Assembly: GCA_004194705.1 (NCBI GenBank)
Contig: SADC01001337.1
Location: 124,001-188,000, forward strand
Direction of reading: 5' to 3'
Origin: Ditylenchus dipsaci
Taxonomy: Eukaryota; Nematoda; Chromadorea; Rhabditida; Anguinidae
Length of the DNA stretch: 64,000 nucleotides
Shown here piece by piece: positions 35,151 through 45,700 of the stretch. The notes beneath the pieces are model-generated. The model did not search any database and had not been told where the DNA came from. It was given only the letters and a program-made list of their open reading frames with translations. The stretch's first letter is position 1. Every line of letters starts with the position of its first letter. The position numbers and the translations under genes were made by a program.

Positions 35151-35652
35151 CGAATGGCACTGTTCCGATGAAGTCAAATGGCAATTAGCACCCTTTGAAG
35201 TCAGCTTTGGAGAAACAAGACAAAGCCTGTCTCTCAATACCTACAATCAGATTTGTGATGCTACTACTTTGATGTTAAAGAGGCATATCAGAGTGTTACA
35301 CTGTGAATATAGGGAGACCAGCAACTATTCAAAAATCGTCCTTGTCTTCACTTGTCTCATGTCGAATCTGATATTTATGACCTTATCCTACTTTTAAAAA
35401 ATAGGCAGAAAACTTTTGTTGGATCAGTTAGAACGCTTATGGGAAACAGTCATGAGAGAAAAAATTTGCTGGTCCCCGCCTTAATTGCAGTGTAACGCGC
35501 TGGTATGCCTTTTAAAAGCAAAAATTGTGTGAGTTTCAGTCGATTGTTATTTGTTTGCATTTATTTAGCTTCAATAAATTAATCAGTTGTCTATCTGTTC
35601 TATCACATTCCACAAAGCTCTTCTAATTATCTAAAATAATTCATGAGTTTCT
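35151..35652 (+). pseudogene. Duplicated last exon of the F-box-like gene, split by a MITE
   Basis: Nearly identical to 42342-42603 (last coding exon plus 3' UTR of the F-box-like gene); the visible exon encodes HCSDEVKWQLAPFEVSFGE and then TYNQICDATTLMLK. The copy lacks the 5' part of the exon and is interrupted after 'gatgttaa' by 35279-35511. The high identity means the duplication is recent. It is 7 kb from its parent and in the same orientation. Confidence 0.85.
35279..35511. mobile_element. piggyBac-like MITE with TTAA and an empty-site paralogue
   Basis: Ends AGAGGCATATCAGAG and GCTGGTATGCCTT, flanked by TTAA at 35275-35278 and 35512-35515. The uninterrupted paralogue at 42464-42475 reads gatgTTAAAAGC, so the empty site is known exactly. 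Length (233 bp) and a core phrase ('aatctgatat...aggcagaaaact') are shared with the element at 60633-60864. Confidence 0.92.
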
Positions 35653-35700
35653 AGACTCTCCTATTTCTGATGCAGTTTAAATTTCAAATAACAAACCTAA

Positions 35701-35941
35701 TACCGTATTTCCTCTAATTGCCGCCCCCCCCCTCCCTAACTTCAAGTGGTCTGAAAATCCTGTTTTCATTTGCTGTTCGAGCTGTCTAAAAAGTGCCTGC
35801 GAGGGATTTCAATAATCTAACAGGCCCTTTTTACACAGCTCAAACAGTTAATAAAAACACGAGTTTTGAACCACTTGAAGTTTGAAAAAACTTCATGCTT
35901 CTAATTGCTGCCCCGGGGGGGCAATTAGAGGAAATACGGTA
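35701..35941. mobile_element. TACCGTATTT-family MITE
   Basis: Ends TACCGTATTTCCTCTAATTG and CAATTAGAGGAAATACGGTA, a perfect 20-bp terminal inverted repeat. C-rich and G-rich runs lie just inside each end. Confidence 0.85.
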
Positions 35942-36178
35942 TAAAAAAGTTACAACCAAAACAAAAAAAAGCAGTAAGGATGGTCACCTTGTTAGTCCTT
36001 ATGCGTTGTAATTATTACGAGAGGAGTGAAAATTATTTATGGGAAATTAATAAAGCAAATACGAGATTTCAAGATAAAGTTTTATCTAATAAGTAAGGAA
36101 ATCATCATATAGATAAGATTTACAATGACTACTAAAATTTTCATTTATAAAATGCCAAATAATTATTACCAAATCAAA

Positions 36179-36433
36179 TACTGTATTTTTTCTAATTCCG
36201 CGCAGTCTCTAATAGTGACCCCTCCCTCTGTATACTTCGAGGGTCTACATCTCCGAGCGTAGTAAACATTTTGCAAAGCTGTTTTATGCGTTTTCTTAAC
36301 TCCCACGAGCTCTACCGACTGCACTTTCTAGATTTTGGATTTTAACCCAAAAATCTTGAGATCAACCAAAAAATTTTTCCGATTTCGGAGCGTTGGAAAA
36401 TTTCGCGCCGGGGGCGGAATTAGAGAAAATACA
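36179..36433. mobile_element. Diverged TACCGTATTT-family MITE
   Basis: Left end TACTGTATTTTTTCTAATTC; right end 'gaattagagaaaataca'. Interior 'ctccgagcgtagtaaacatt' matches the family interior. Confidence 0.65.
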
Positions 36434-37149
36434 GATACAGGATAAATACAGGATTTATCCAAGCTGTGTGTTTTTTAGATGTGGGTTTAAAGTCATATTT
36501 TGTCGACAACATGGTGTTGTAAATGTCGAACAACCTTGTGCAGAATTAAAAGTTAGATTAGCATCATCAATATCAGAATTTCGGAATCCTAAATCAAAAT
36601 GAAACAGGGAAAAAAGGCCGCTTAGCCTTCTATAACATTTCAATTTTTATGGCATTTTTGAAGGAATTTAGAAATTCTGATATTGATGATGCTCATCCGT
36701 ACCTAAAGGCAGGTAAATAAGTACCTACTTTAGGAATATATGTGAAGAACTTGAGTAGGTTTCGATTTATTAATCACTAGGTGGACTGGCGCCTTACAGG
36801 CGCCTAATAACAAAACATTTTTGTATTTACCGCCGAAAATGGATTTGACAAAATATACTCTATTAAAACATTGGGCATATAACAGCAATATTAACACACA
36901 AAAATTATTTTAGGAAGCGGATCATTAGGAAAAACGCTGGGCGCAAAACTTTGTAACAACTTTATTATGTAAAGATAACGGCAACAACGCCCCCGCACAA
37001 CAAAAATAACGATAGCGCCCCTGCACAGCGAAGATAACAATAAGGACAACACGCCCCCGCTACGTGCTTGACTCATCCGTGGTTGCGCACTTTTAAAAAA
37101 CACTTTCAAAAGGTATTTGCCCATAAGTATCAAAAACCCCTAAAATACC

Positions 37150-37455
37150 CTGCACGACGAACCTAAAAATTAAGTGACGTCTCAGGGGTGTCGGCCAAAT
37201 GAGCCGTGCGATAACTCAAAATGTAGCTCAGAATTAGCGCTACAACGTAACGTTGAGCTTTTCCCGACTTCGGTACAAAAATCCCGAAAAAAACCCTTAC
37301 TATTCAAAAAAATGCCCAAAAGGGTCAAAAACCCGTGCACGACGAACCTTAAAATTAAGTGACGTCTCAGGGGTGTCGGCCAAATGAGCCGTGCGATAGC
37401 TTAAAATGTGGCCAAGGATTCGGGCTACAACGTAACGTTGAGCTTTTCCCGAGTT
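37150..37455. repeat. Direct repeat, two copies, period about 186 bp
   Basis: The block starting 'gcacgacgaacctaaaaatt' (37151) recurs at 37337 ('gcacgacgaaccttaaaatt') and both continue through 'ggtgtcggccaaatgagccg' and 'ctacaacgtaacgttgagc'. It lies 100 bp before the F-box-like start codon, so it may be part of its upstream region. Confidence 0.8.
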
Positions 37456-37562
37456 CTTATCAGAAAACGCGAAAAAAATACAAAAAACCAAAAACGTGAC
37501 AGACAGAATGACAAACATTGTCCAAATACTATATAGAGATTTATTTCATTTTTCTAATTTAG

Positions 37563-40500
37563 ATGAATCTAGAAAATTTTCGGTCAGTGCTTGCATTCCT
37601 ATCTCGCCAAGAACTTCAACAGCTCAGTTTGGTTAATCGACAAGTTGCTCAATTTATTCAAAGAGAGTTTGGTGATGCTCCATATATTTGGCTGGATGAT
37701 GTTTACTATGAATATGGAAAGTGGAGAAGTGATCTTCCATTTCACATTCTTTTAACATCCAAATTTCTACGTTTCCATGTGTCTTTTTTGGCACCATCTT
37801 CTTCACTAGAGATCATACCCCAAAGCCAACATCTGTGGCAAGACTCAGAGCTCCGTGCTACATTCAACGCTGATGTCCAACTGACTACACAAGTGGCGCA
37901 AGCGATGGCTAATAGTTGGAATTTGTGTCTCTTTTCTACTGCTGATGGTATCATTGGTAGTGCTCTTAATGTGCTTCAAACTTTATTGAAAGGTACTTAT
38001 TTTGATCTTACAAGTCGGCTCTCTCAAAAAAACAAGTGTCCACTTATCGAAATGCGTATCTCTTACTGGCAAAACTTAACGATTTTGCGAAAAATGACCG
38101 GTAAAATGATAATCTTTGCAACTTTGTGACCAGACTGACGCATCATGGTTAGCAAAAGCCTTCTGAAATCGGACTATTCAAAGTGTCGGATCCCAGGCGG
38201 AAACGAACTCGAGGTGTTGTGCATTTAACGAGAGTCTACTTTACTTAAACACTTGAAAAAGAATTCCAAAGACCTCGGTGTTTTTAACTTGTGCACAGTG
38301 CACAAATTAGTTAAGACAAGCTTAAAAAAAACTAAAAAACAAACTTTGTAATTTTTTTTAGGATTATGGGTACTTATGCTGTTTCTGGCCGACCGTCATT
38401 TTTTGATTTTTTGAATGAATTGTTGGGCAACTTTAATGATCTTTTTTCCATTTGTGGTCGTAAATTTTGACGTTGTATGAGTGTGGATATTAAATTATGT
38501 ATAAATAAAGATTATAAATAATGGATCAAATTGAATTTCCCCACCAAAAGTGTGAAATTCCCCACCAAATTAATTAAATTCCACACCAAATTCAAATTCG
38601 TTCCAAAAATAGTGAATTTCCCCACCAAAATTGTGAAATTCCCCACCAAATTTTTTAAACAATTATTTATGCCTTTTTTTGTCCAAGACCGACCAAATTT
38701 TGCATAATTTTGCAAGAATTAAAATTTTCAGCCTGAAAATGACTTGGATTGCTTAGAATCCCACCCGGAATGGCCAGAAGCCCCTGAAAGTTGGTTTTTT
38801 GGGGGTTTACTAAAGAAGTGTACACTTTTTTAATCGCTCAGAACATCACCCTGAACCACTCAAAATCATCCTAAACCTGGAATTCTGAGCGATTAAGCCC
38901 ATCTGACCGGAGTTCTGATTCGCCCAGTCGATTTTTCAAACATGTGATGAGAACATGAAAAACCGAATTCCGTTAGCATAATTACTAGAACTGCCTTCCA
39001 TGAACGAAAAAAGAGACAATTCTCGACTTTTTATACACGATAAATAGCACAGACAATGAAATAAAAAATTTGGTGGGGAATTTCACAATTTTGGTGGGGA
39101 AATTCATTATTTTTAGAACGAATTTGAATTTGGTGGGGAATTTAATTAATTTGGTGTTCACACTTTTGGTGGGGAAATTCACATACAGCCTATAAATAAT
39201 ATGTCTAGTCTCAAATGAAAGAAAAAATCCAAAAAATGACGGTCGGCCCCAAAAAGCATAAGTATTGGACTATGTTTATAAAATAATGTGTAACTCTTTG
39301 CCGTCTTCTTTTTTCAAAAATTGTCGAGCCTATATGGTGCGAAAATTACAGGACTTTCAGAATATGAAAACTAAAAGTTTGTGGATAAATGAAAAATTTG
39401 TGTGAAAGGTTTTTTATGACGAAAAAAAATTGAAAATTTTTTGTTACGGCATTCAGACCACTTATGAAAATTTTCAAAGTCAGTGGTTATATCTTTTATT
39501 ACAGAAAAAAATCTCTGAGATACCTACGTCGAATGACATGTTATATTCTGAAACAAGTTCGAAAAAATGATGATAAGCATTTACTTGTATAAATTTTCTC
39601 ATTTTTTGGGGGTTCAAAAAGCGTAATATTCCGTACAAGACCGACTTTTTTATTTGACGGTTTTTTCGAGCTTGCTCACGATGAGTTGCTCTACAAGACA
39701 GGTCAAAAAAATTAGAGCGGAAAATTCTATGCTAACAGGATGTAGTCCAAAATTACAGAAAACGGGTTTTAAAACTATAGAAATAATTTTTCCTTGTAGA
39801 GATCTAAGCATAAGTTATGATTTTTTTCAGGCAATTGTGAACAAATTTCTCTAGAAGACAACACATGGACTCCCGAGTTAGGGTTACCGGCAATTTCTGA
39901 CATTGTGGATTACATGTTCAAGCCAGTCAGAAGAAAACGAGCAGGACGTGAAAAGTTCAGAGTACTTCGAATTTACACAGCTGCATCTCCCACTAATGAC
40001 TTTTGTCAGCAACTTGTGAAATTAATGAAAAAGGTTTGAATTTTATCTGAAAAAACATGCAACTTTCTAAAAAGTTAGGTGGAGACTCATGAACATGAGA
40101 TTATCTTGACCACCCGAGCATTTTAAAATTCGAGCCTCAACTACATAGTCAGTTAGTCTTGTGCAGCGAGCCATGTTAATCTATGCAGAGAGAAATAAAA
40201 GTATAGTTAAGGCAGAGTAAAGGACTCGTTTTACTTGACACACAATCGTTATTTCCATCTTTCATCACACGAAAAATCGATTGCAAAGCATCCGCGTTTT
40301 TTTAACAGCCAGTAGTTTGTATGGACATAGAGGTTGAATAACTTATTTGATGTGGCAATGTCAAGCAACATTAGGCTGCACTAGTAAATGGTTCGAAATT
40401 TAAAAAAGATCTAAAGTAACTACCGCATTGTTATTCACTCTAACAACTTCCCACCCTTTATCTTTTTGACTTTTAGGATTTCAGAGTTAAAGCCATTTTT

Positions 40501-42484
40501 CATTGACAATATAAAGATGTTTTATTAAGAGTTATTGGGTTGACAATAATTTCGCGGGTGCTCATACACAACTGCAAGTTTTGTGCATGGGTTTCATAAG
40601 TATCACTAATTCAAGCAATTAAAAAATAAGCCGACAGCATAATCAATATTTCTTCTGTAAAAACAGCATAAATTTTTTTATGGGTTCAATATGAAAATTC
40701 AATGAAATTTGGAAACCCATCAAAATATCTTGTCCTGTTTTTATAAAAAAAATTTTCATTGTGCAACCTATTTGCTAATTTTTAATGGCTTGTATTAGTA
40801 AAACTTATGAAACCCATGTACGAACCTTGCGAGTTGAGTATAAACACTAGGGTTGGACGCGGTCGGGTAATTTGGCTCAACCCGGTTCCCGGGTACCCGG
40901 GTTTTCACGGACCCGGTTCTCGATTCGGGTAGCATTTTACCCGGTCGGGTACCCGACCGGGTATGCGGGTAATGGCAACTTAACTTTGGAAGCTTTGGAA
41001 CCTATCAAGATCCTTGCATTTGAGATACAGTCAAACCTCTCTATATTGGCACCCCTGTGGACCGGCCTCAGGGTGCCGTTATAGAGAGGTGCCGTTATCA
41101 GGAGGTGCCGTTATAGACATGGTTTTTGTACAAGATCCGTGAGGTCGAGGGAGACCAATGAGAAAAAATTCAGACCCTTATTGTGAGTTTGAACCCTGGC
41201 CCTATCCTTCAATGGAATAAGGGCAAGGATCGTTACCGTCCTTTTTAAAAAGATTTGTCCTTTTTTCGGGACCCAAAATCGTTTTTATTTTTGAAGCTTT
41301 TAGTCAAAATCTTTTTTTTCGCTTCAAAATAGCATTAAGCATTGGATAAAATGAAATAAATCTTTTTTTACCCAAATGTCCTTTTTTCGAAATTTTTCAT
41401 TACGAGCCCTGAATAAGGGTGTGTTCCTTACCCCCCCCCCCTGATTTCTGGTGAAATTTCCAATGAAATTACCAACCGAGATACGGTTTACTGAAGACAA
41501 AAAGTGGCAAATTAATCATAAAAACACTGCTAGCAACCTGCTAGCAACAATCTACACTTAGAAATGACTTAGAAATAACTAGGGTTGTAAACATGCTCGA
41601 GCAGATTGGTTTGAAGCATATACTCGAGCATTTGCGTTTTTTTCGAACGTATTCGAAATATGCTCGACATATTTTGACCGTACAGTTAACTGCACAATTA
41701 AACTGGTTTCTATTTCGAAGGTTGACTGTGGGCCGAGCATATGCTCGAAATCGACCAATCTGGTCGAGCACATGCTCGTTTCACAACCCTAGCAACAACT
41801 GTGTGCCATTTTACAATACGATCCTGCCGAGACAATTTTTCGACAAACTTCAATCGTATTTTCAAAGTTTAAACTTCAAACTTCAATTAAACTTTCAAAT
41901 TTGCAATTCTATCCAATGCTTATTTGGAACCGGAACCGGTCGGTTCCTGGACCCGGTTCTCGGTTCTTCCGGTCCTGCACACCCGGTTCTCGGTTCGGGT
42001 AATTTTGCCAAAATAGCTCCGGTTCGGTTCGGTTCCCGGTTCGGGTACCCGACCGCGTCCAACCCTAATAAACACCCGTGAACTTATGGACCGACCCAAT
42101 GCTAGAGAGAATAGGGTATGTTTTCAAACAAAAAAGAAAAATTCCAAAAACATTTTCAATTTTTTCGGAGTAATTAAGCTGTCCTCAGCCATTTTTTTGA
42201 AAATCCTCACATGTCATTGTGTTCAATAGCAATGGTCTTTTGAGGAATTAGAAGAAAAAAGTAACTAATTACAATAAAATGTGGTCAATACTCTTTTTTT
42301 AGAAATTTTTGGCATCAGGGCTCAATCCAAATTCGAGTTTGAATGGCACTGTTCCGATAAAGTCAAATGGCAATTAGCACCCTTTGAAGTCAGCTTTGGA
42401 GAAACAAGACAAAGCCTGTCTCTCAATACCTACAATCAGATTTGTGATGCTACTACTCTGATGTTAAAAGCAAAAATTGTGTGA
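37563..42484 (+). CDS. F-box-like protein
   Basis: Exons 37563-37992, 39831-40033 and 42303-42484. The N-terminus (VLAFLSRQELQQLSLVNR, then QVAQFIQREF) looks like an F-box, the Skp1-binding motif of SCF ubiquitin ligases. The rest has no recognised repeats; it contains YMFKPVRRKRAGREKF and ends FEFEWHCSDKVKWQL... CDATTLMLKAKIV before TGA. Exons 1 and 2 join in phase. The exon 2/3 junction is out by one base, explained by one A lost from the run at 40028-40032 (donor AAGgtttga). AATAAA follows at about 42525. Intron 1 contains a tandem-unit foldback element and intron 2 a hAT element. The last exon was copied to 35151-35652. Expanded, fast-evolving F-box families are common in nematodes; the call rests only on the first ~40 residues. 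Confidence 0.6.
38523..39190. mobile_element. Tandem-unit foldback element, 10-bp TSD TATAAATAAT
   Basis: Ends GGATCAAATTGAATTTCC and AAATTCACATACAGCC. The arms are 4-5 units of 'AATTCCCCACCAAA' type (complement TTTGGTGGGGAAATT). Duplications TATAAATAAT at 38513-38522 and 39191-39200. It lies in intron 1 of the F-box-like gene. Its termini are closely related to those of 46633-47569 although the tandem units differ. Confidence 0.85.
40848..42067. mobile_element. hAT-like element, 8-bp TSD ATAAACAC, with nested MITEs
   Basis: Ends TAGGGTTGGACGCGGTCGGG and CCCGACCGCGTCCAACCCTA; perfect ATAAACAC at 40840-40847 and 42068-42075. Arms are runs of 'acccggttctcggttcgggt'. The centre contains a one-ended pogo-like piece (from 41026) and the nested element 41580-41791. 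It lies in intron 2 of the F-box-like gene. Confidence 0.9.
41580..41791. mobile_element. Nested hAT-like MITE
   Basis: Ends TAGGGTTGTAAACATGCTCG and CGAGCACATGCTCGTTTCAC followed by AACCCTA. Flanks GAAATAAC and GCAACAAC match at 6 of 8 positions, so the TSD is decayed or the site is repetitive. The arms carry 'ctcgagca' palindromes. Confidence 0.7.
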
Positions 42485-42779
42485 GTTTCAGTCGATTGTT
42501 ATTTGTTTGCATTCATTTAGCTTCAATAAATTAATCAGTTGTCTATCTGTTCTATCCACATTCCACAAAGCTCTTCTAATTATCTAAAATAATTCATGAG
42601 TTAAAAAGACCAAATATAAAACGAGATGGTGACTTCTGTAAACACAAACCAGCTGTTTACTTTTTTTGAACAAACGTTCTGTTAAAACAACTGTCTTTTT
42701 ATTTTACAGCTGTAATAGCAGTTTTGTTATAAATTTGTACAAAAAAATTATATGTAAATTCAAAGCTCAAAGCTTTAAA

Positions 42780-45700
42780 ATGTGGTTAATTGCTTTTTGG
42801 TTAACAATTTTTCTATTCGGAATTTGGGCAATCAAGATCCATGGTTTCTCTCAATGAAGATGAGGCAAAGCAAATAAAAAGTGATTGCAAAGAAGCTTGG
42901 AATAATATACCTAATAGAGTGATTGGAGGACAGCTGGCTTCACCTTCATCACACAATTACGCAGTTGTCTTTCTAGATGAGATGGAGAACGTCTTCTGCA
43001 CGGGCGTGCTAATCACTAGACGTCATGTGCTCTCAAACAGGCATTGTGTTGACTTTCTTGACACTCATAGTGATGTAAGGTCTTTTTCTAAAGTTTTGAT
43101 GTGGTATTAACACGTCCAATACGAATCTGCAGAGTGGTATATTCTGACTCAGAATTTTACGCTGAACACTACTGTGGGAGTCCTTTTTACTTCAAATATT
43201 GACGAAGTAGATGAAAACAGCTCCGGAATGTGACAAATTGTGCATGGTCAATATCCAGGTAGATACCTACAGGTTTTCAGGTGGTGTGGCATGTTTGACT
43301 GTTTTTATTTACAAAGTTAGTGTAATTGTTAACTTGTTTGTAAAAGTACAGATTTTCAAAATTTCACACCCTTACACACTACAAGACATAAATTTTTTGT
43401 AAAAATAATTTATAGCTAAGTCGTCAAAACAAACAGAAATAGCAGAACCTCAACGTCATTTTGGTACTGACTGTAGCAGGGCTGGAACGGAAGACAAAAA
43501 AAGTCGGAACAAAAATCGGAACCGGTAGTAGAAAATTCTCAAAACGGAAGTCGGAAATCGGAAGAAAAAAACTGCCGGAAATCGGAAGACGGAAATCGGA
43601 AGAAATTCAAAAAATTTCCTAGTGCCAAAATTCAATGTTGTAGACATGCATCCGCATCCGATTTTTCTGAGATCATTTACAATGAATCCAGCAGTTGCAA
43701 AGAAACGCTCACTTTCTTGAGAACCAGGTGGCGCACTAAGATATTTGCGGACCGAAGGTCTCCGCAAAGCTGTAACTTCCATTTCCTTGCAAGACATTTC
43801 TGCCAAAAATACTTCGAAAATATTTTTCAAGTGAACTATTCTCTTCCGAAATTTCCGAAATCAGCCCTATTTTTTCGGAAATCGGAAAACGGAAGAGAAA
43901 AAGTCGAAAATCGGAAGACGGAAATCGGAATTCCGTTCCACCCTGGACTGTAGTAATGTGATGTGACAAAATGAGCAAAAGAATGTATAAGTTGTGAAAC
44001 AAATTTTTTATAAATTTATTTTCGCTAGACGAAACCGAAAATCTAACACCATATTAATATTCAGCATGATTGGTTTGCTTAGGGTTGTCCAATTGCCATG
44101 GCAAAATCTTTCGTAGCAATTGCCACTGGAAATTATCGGCAAAATCTGGCAAAATCTTTTCTCTATATTCAATAGGATCTTCGACATTTCTTTATTCCAA
44201 ATCATCACAAATCAGTCATAACTTTTGACTCAAAAGTTAACAAATCAACATCAAATTCTTGATCAATAACATTTTCTCAACTTCTTCTTCTTCGTTTAGT
44301 TCTATTTTTGGCTGTTATCAAGATTTAGTCACACAGTCAACTCTCGCTCTACAGTCAACTCTCGCTACATAGTCAACTGTCAACTCCCAACACACTCAAC
44401 TCTTACGCTACAGTCAACTTTCACTATAGTTTAAATCTCGGTATAGGGCTGTTTTTCGGCATTATATATCGTTACAGTTGACAACTAAAAGATTTTAAAA
44501 CTTAAAAATTTAAATATACCGTAAAAATATACCCTACTTCATCTAATAAGAGGACATGTCCAGTTATTTTTCAACCCTCCGAAAATCGGTAACATTTGAT
44601 GTCCATCTCGAAATTTTCGGGTGAAAGTACAAAGTTGAAAAAGCGGAACCGGTAGAGATTGGGGGAATTAAGAAAACGCGAAAACACAGATTCGCAGAAT
44701 ATTTACTATGGGCCGAGATATAGTTCCTCAAAGTCGAGGGCGTCCGCTTATTGAAGCATGTCCTCCTGTTAGAGGAAATACGCTAAGTGAACAATTTCAG
44801 ATAACATCGAAAGATATTGCAAATTTTTATAAAGGAGAGCAGAAGCTTTGGCAATATCTGGCAATTGCCATTGGATAACCCTAGATTTGCTTATAAAACC
44901 GCCATTTAAATTTTTAAGTCAGTGTCAAGTTTCCAATTCCGATCAGGCAATAGCATTCAAATATTGAATTTTCTCGAAGTTCGAATGTTTATTATCCTGA
45001 TCGGAGTCGGAAATTTGACAATTATTATACTAATGAATTACACTAACTTTGTAAATAAAAACAGTCAAACATGCCGCACCACCTGAAAACCTGTAGGTAT
45101 CTACCTGGATATTGACCATGCACAATTTGTCACATTCCGGAGCTGTTTTCATCTACTTCTAAAATTCTGAGTCAAAATATACCACTCTGCAGATTCGTAT
45201 TGGGCGTGTTAAAAACTAATATTATTTGAAATAATACAGAAAGTTCAAAAAACGAAATATAATTGTCAGCTAAATTAAAAAATTAAAGCTAGTCTCATAT
45301 CTTTTTTACTATAATGCTGGATCCTGTTGTTGCCTCTTGTCTGTAAAAAAACGTTTAGGCATGTACAGTCCCAACAAAGCACACATAATCAGTATTTCGG
45401 CTACATTAATGGTTCGAGTATCATCCCTGTGATTTGGGTACATTGGCGGTTCGGGTACCATCCGCCTGGTTCTAAAACACTGAGCTCAAAAAATTAGAAT
45501 TATGAGAGAGGAGGCGTAAATTAGAGAAATAAATACAGCTTTGTTTTTATAATTTACTTTTCAGAATCTAGGAAGAAGAAGAAATTTTTTCTTGATGGGT
45601 GGGGGCACGTGCCATTCTGACGTCATTACTCCTGAGTGCCCGCACGGCAAAGATATGCTTTTGCTCGAGCATACTACTGTAGCATATGACAGCTCTTTTG

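Noticed and set aside
38525..39180. Regularly spaced short repeats resembling a CRISPR array
   Set aside because: Units are contiguous or nearly so, vary in sequence, occur as inverted arms and are bounded by a 10-bp TSD; the genome is eukaryotic with introns. It is a transposon.
41593..42081. 162-codon open frame, plus strand
   Set aside because: It runs through nested hAT-like MITE arms and ends in the terminal repeat of 40848-42067.
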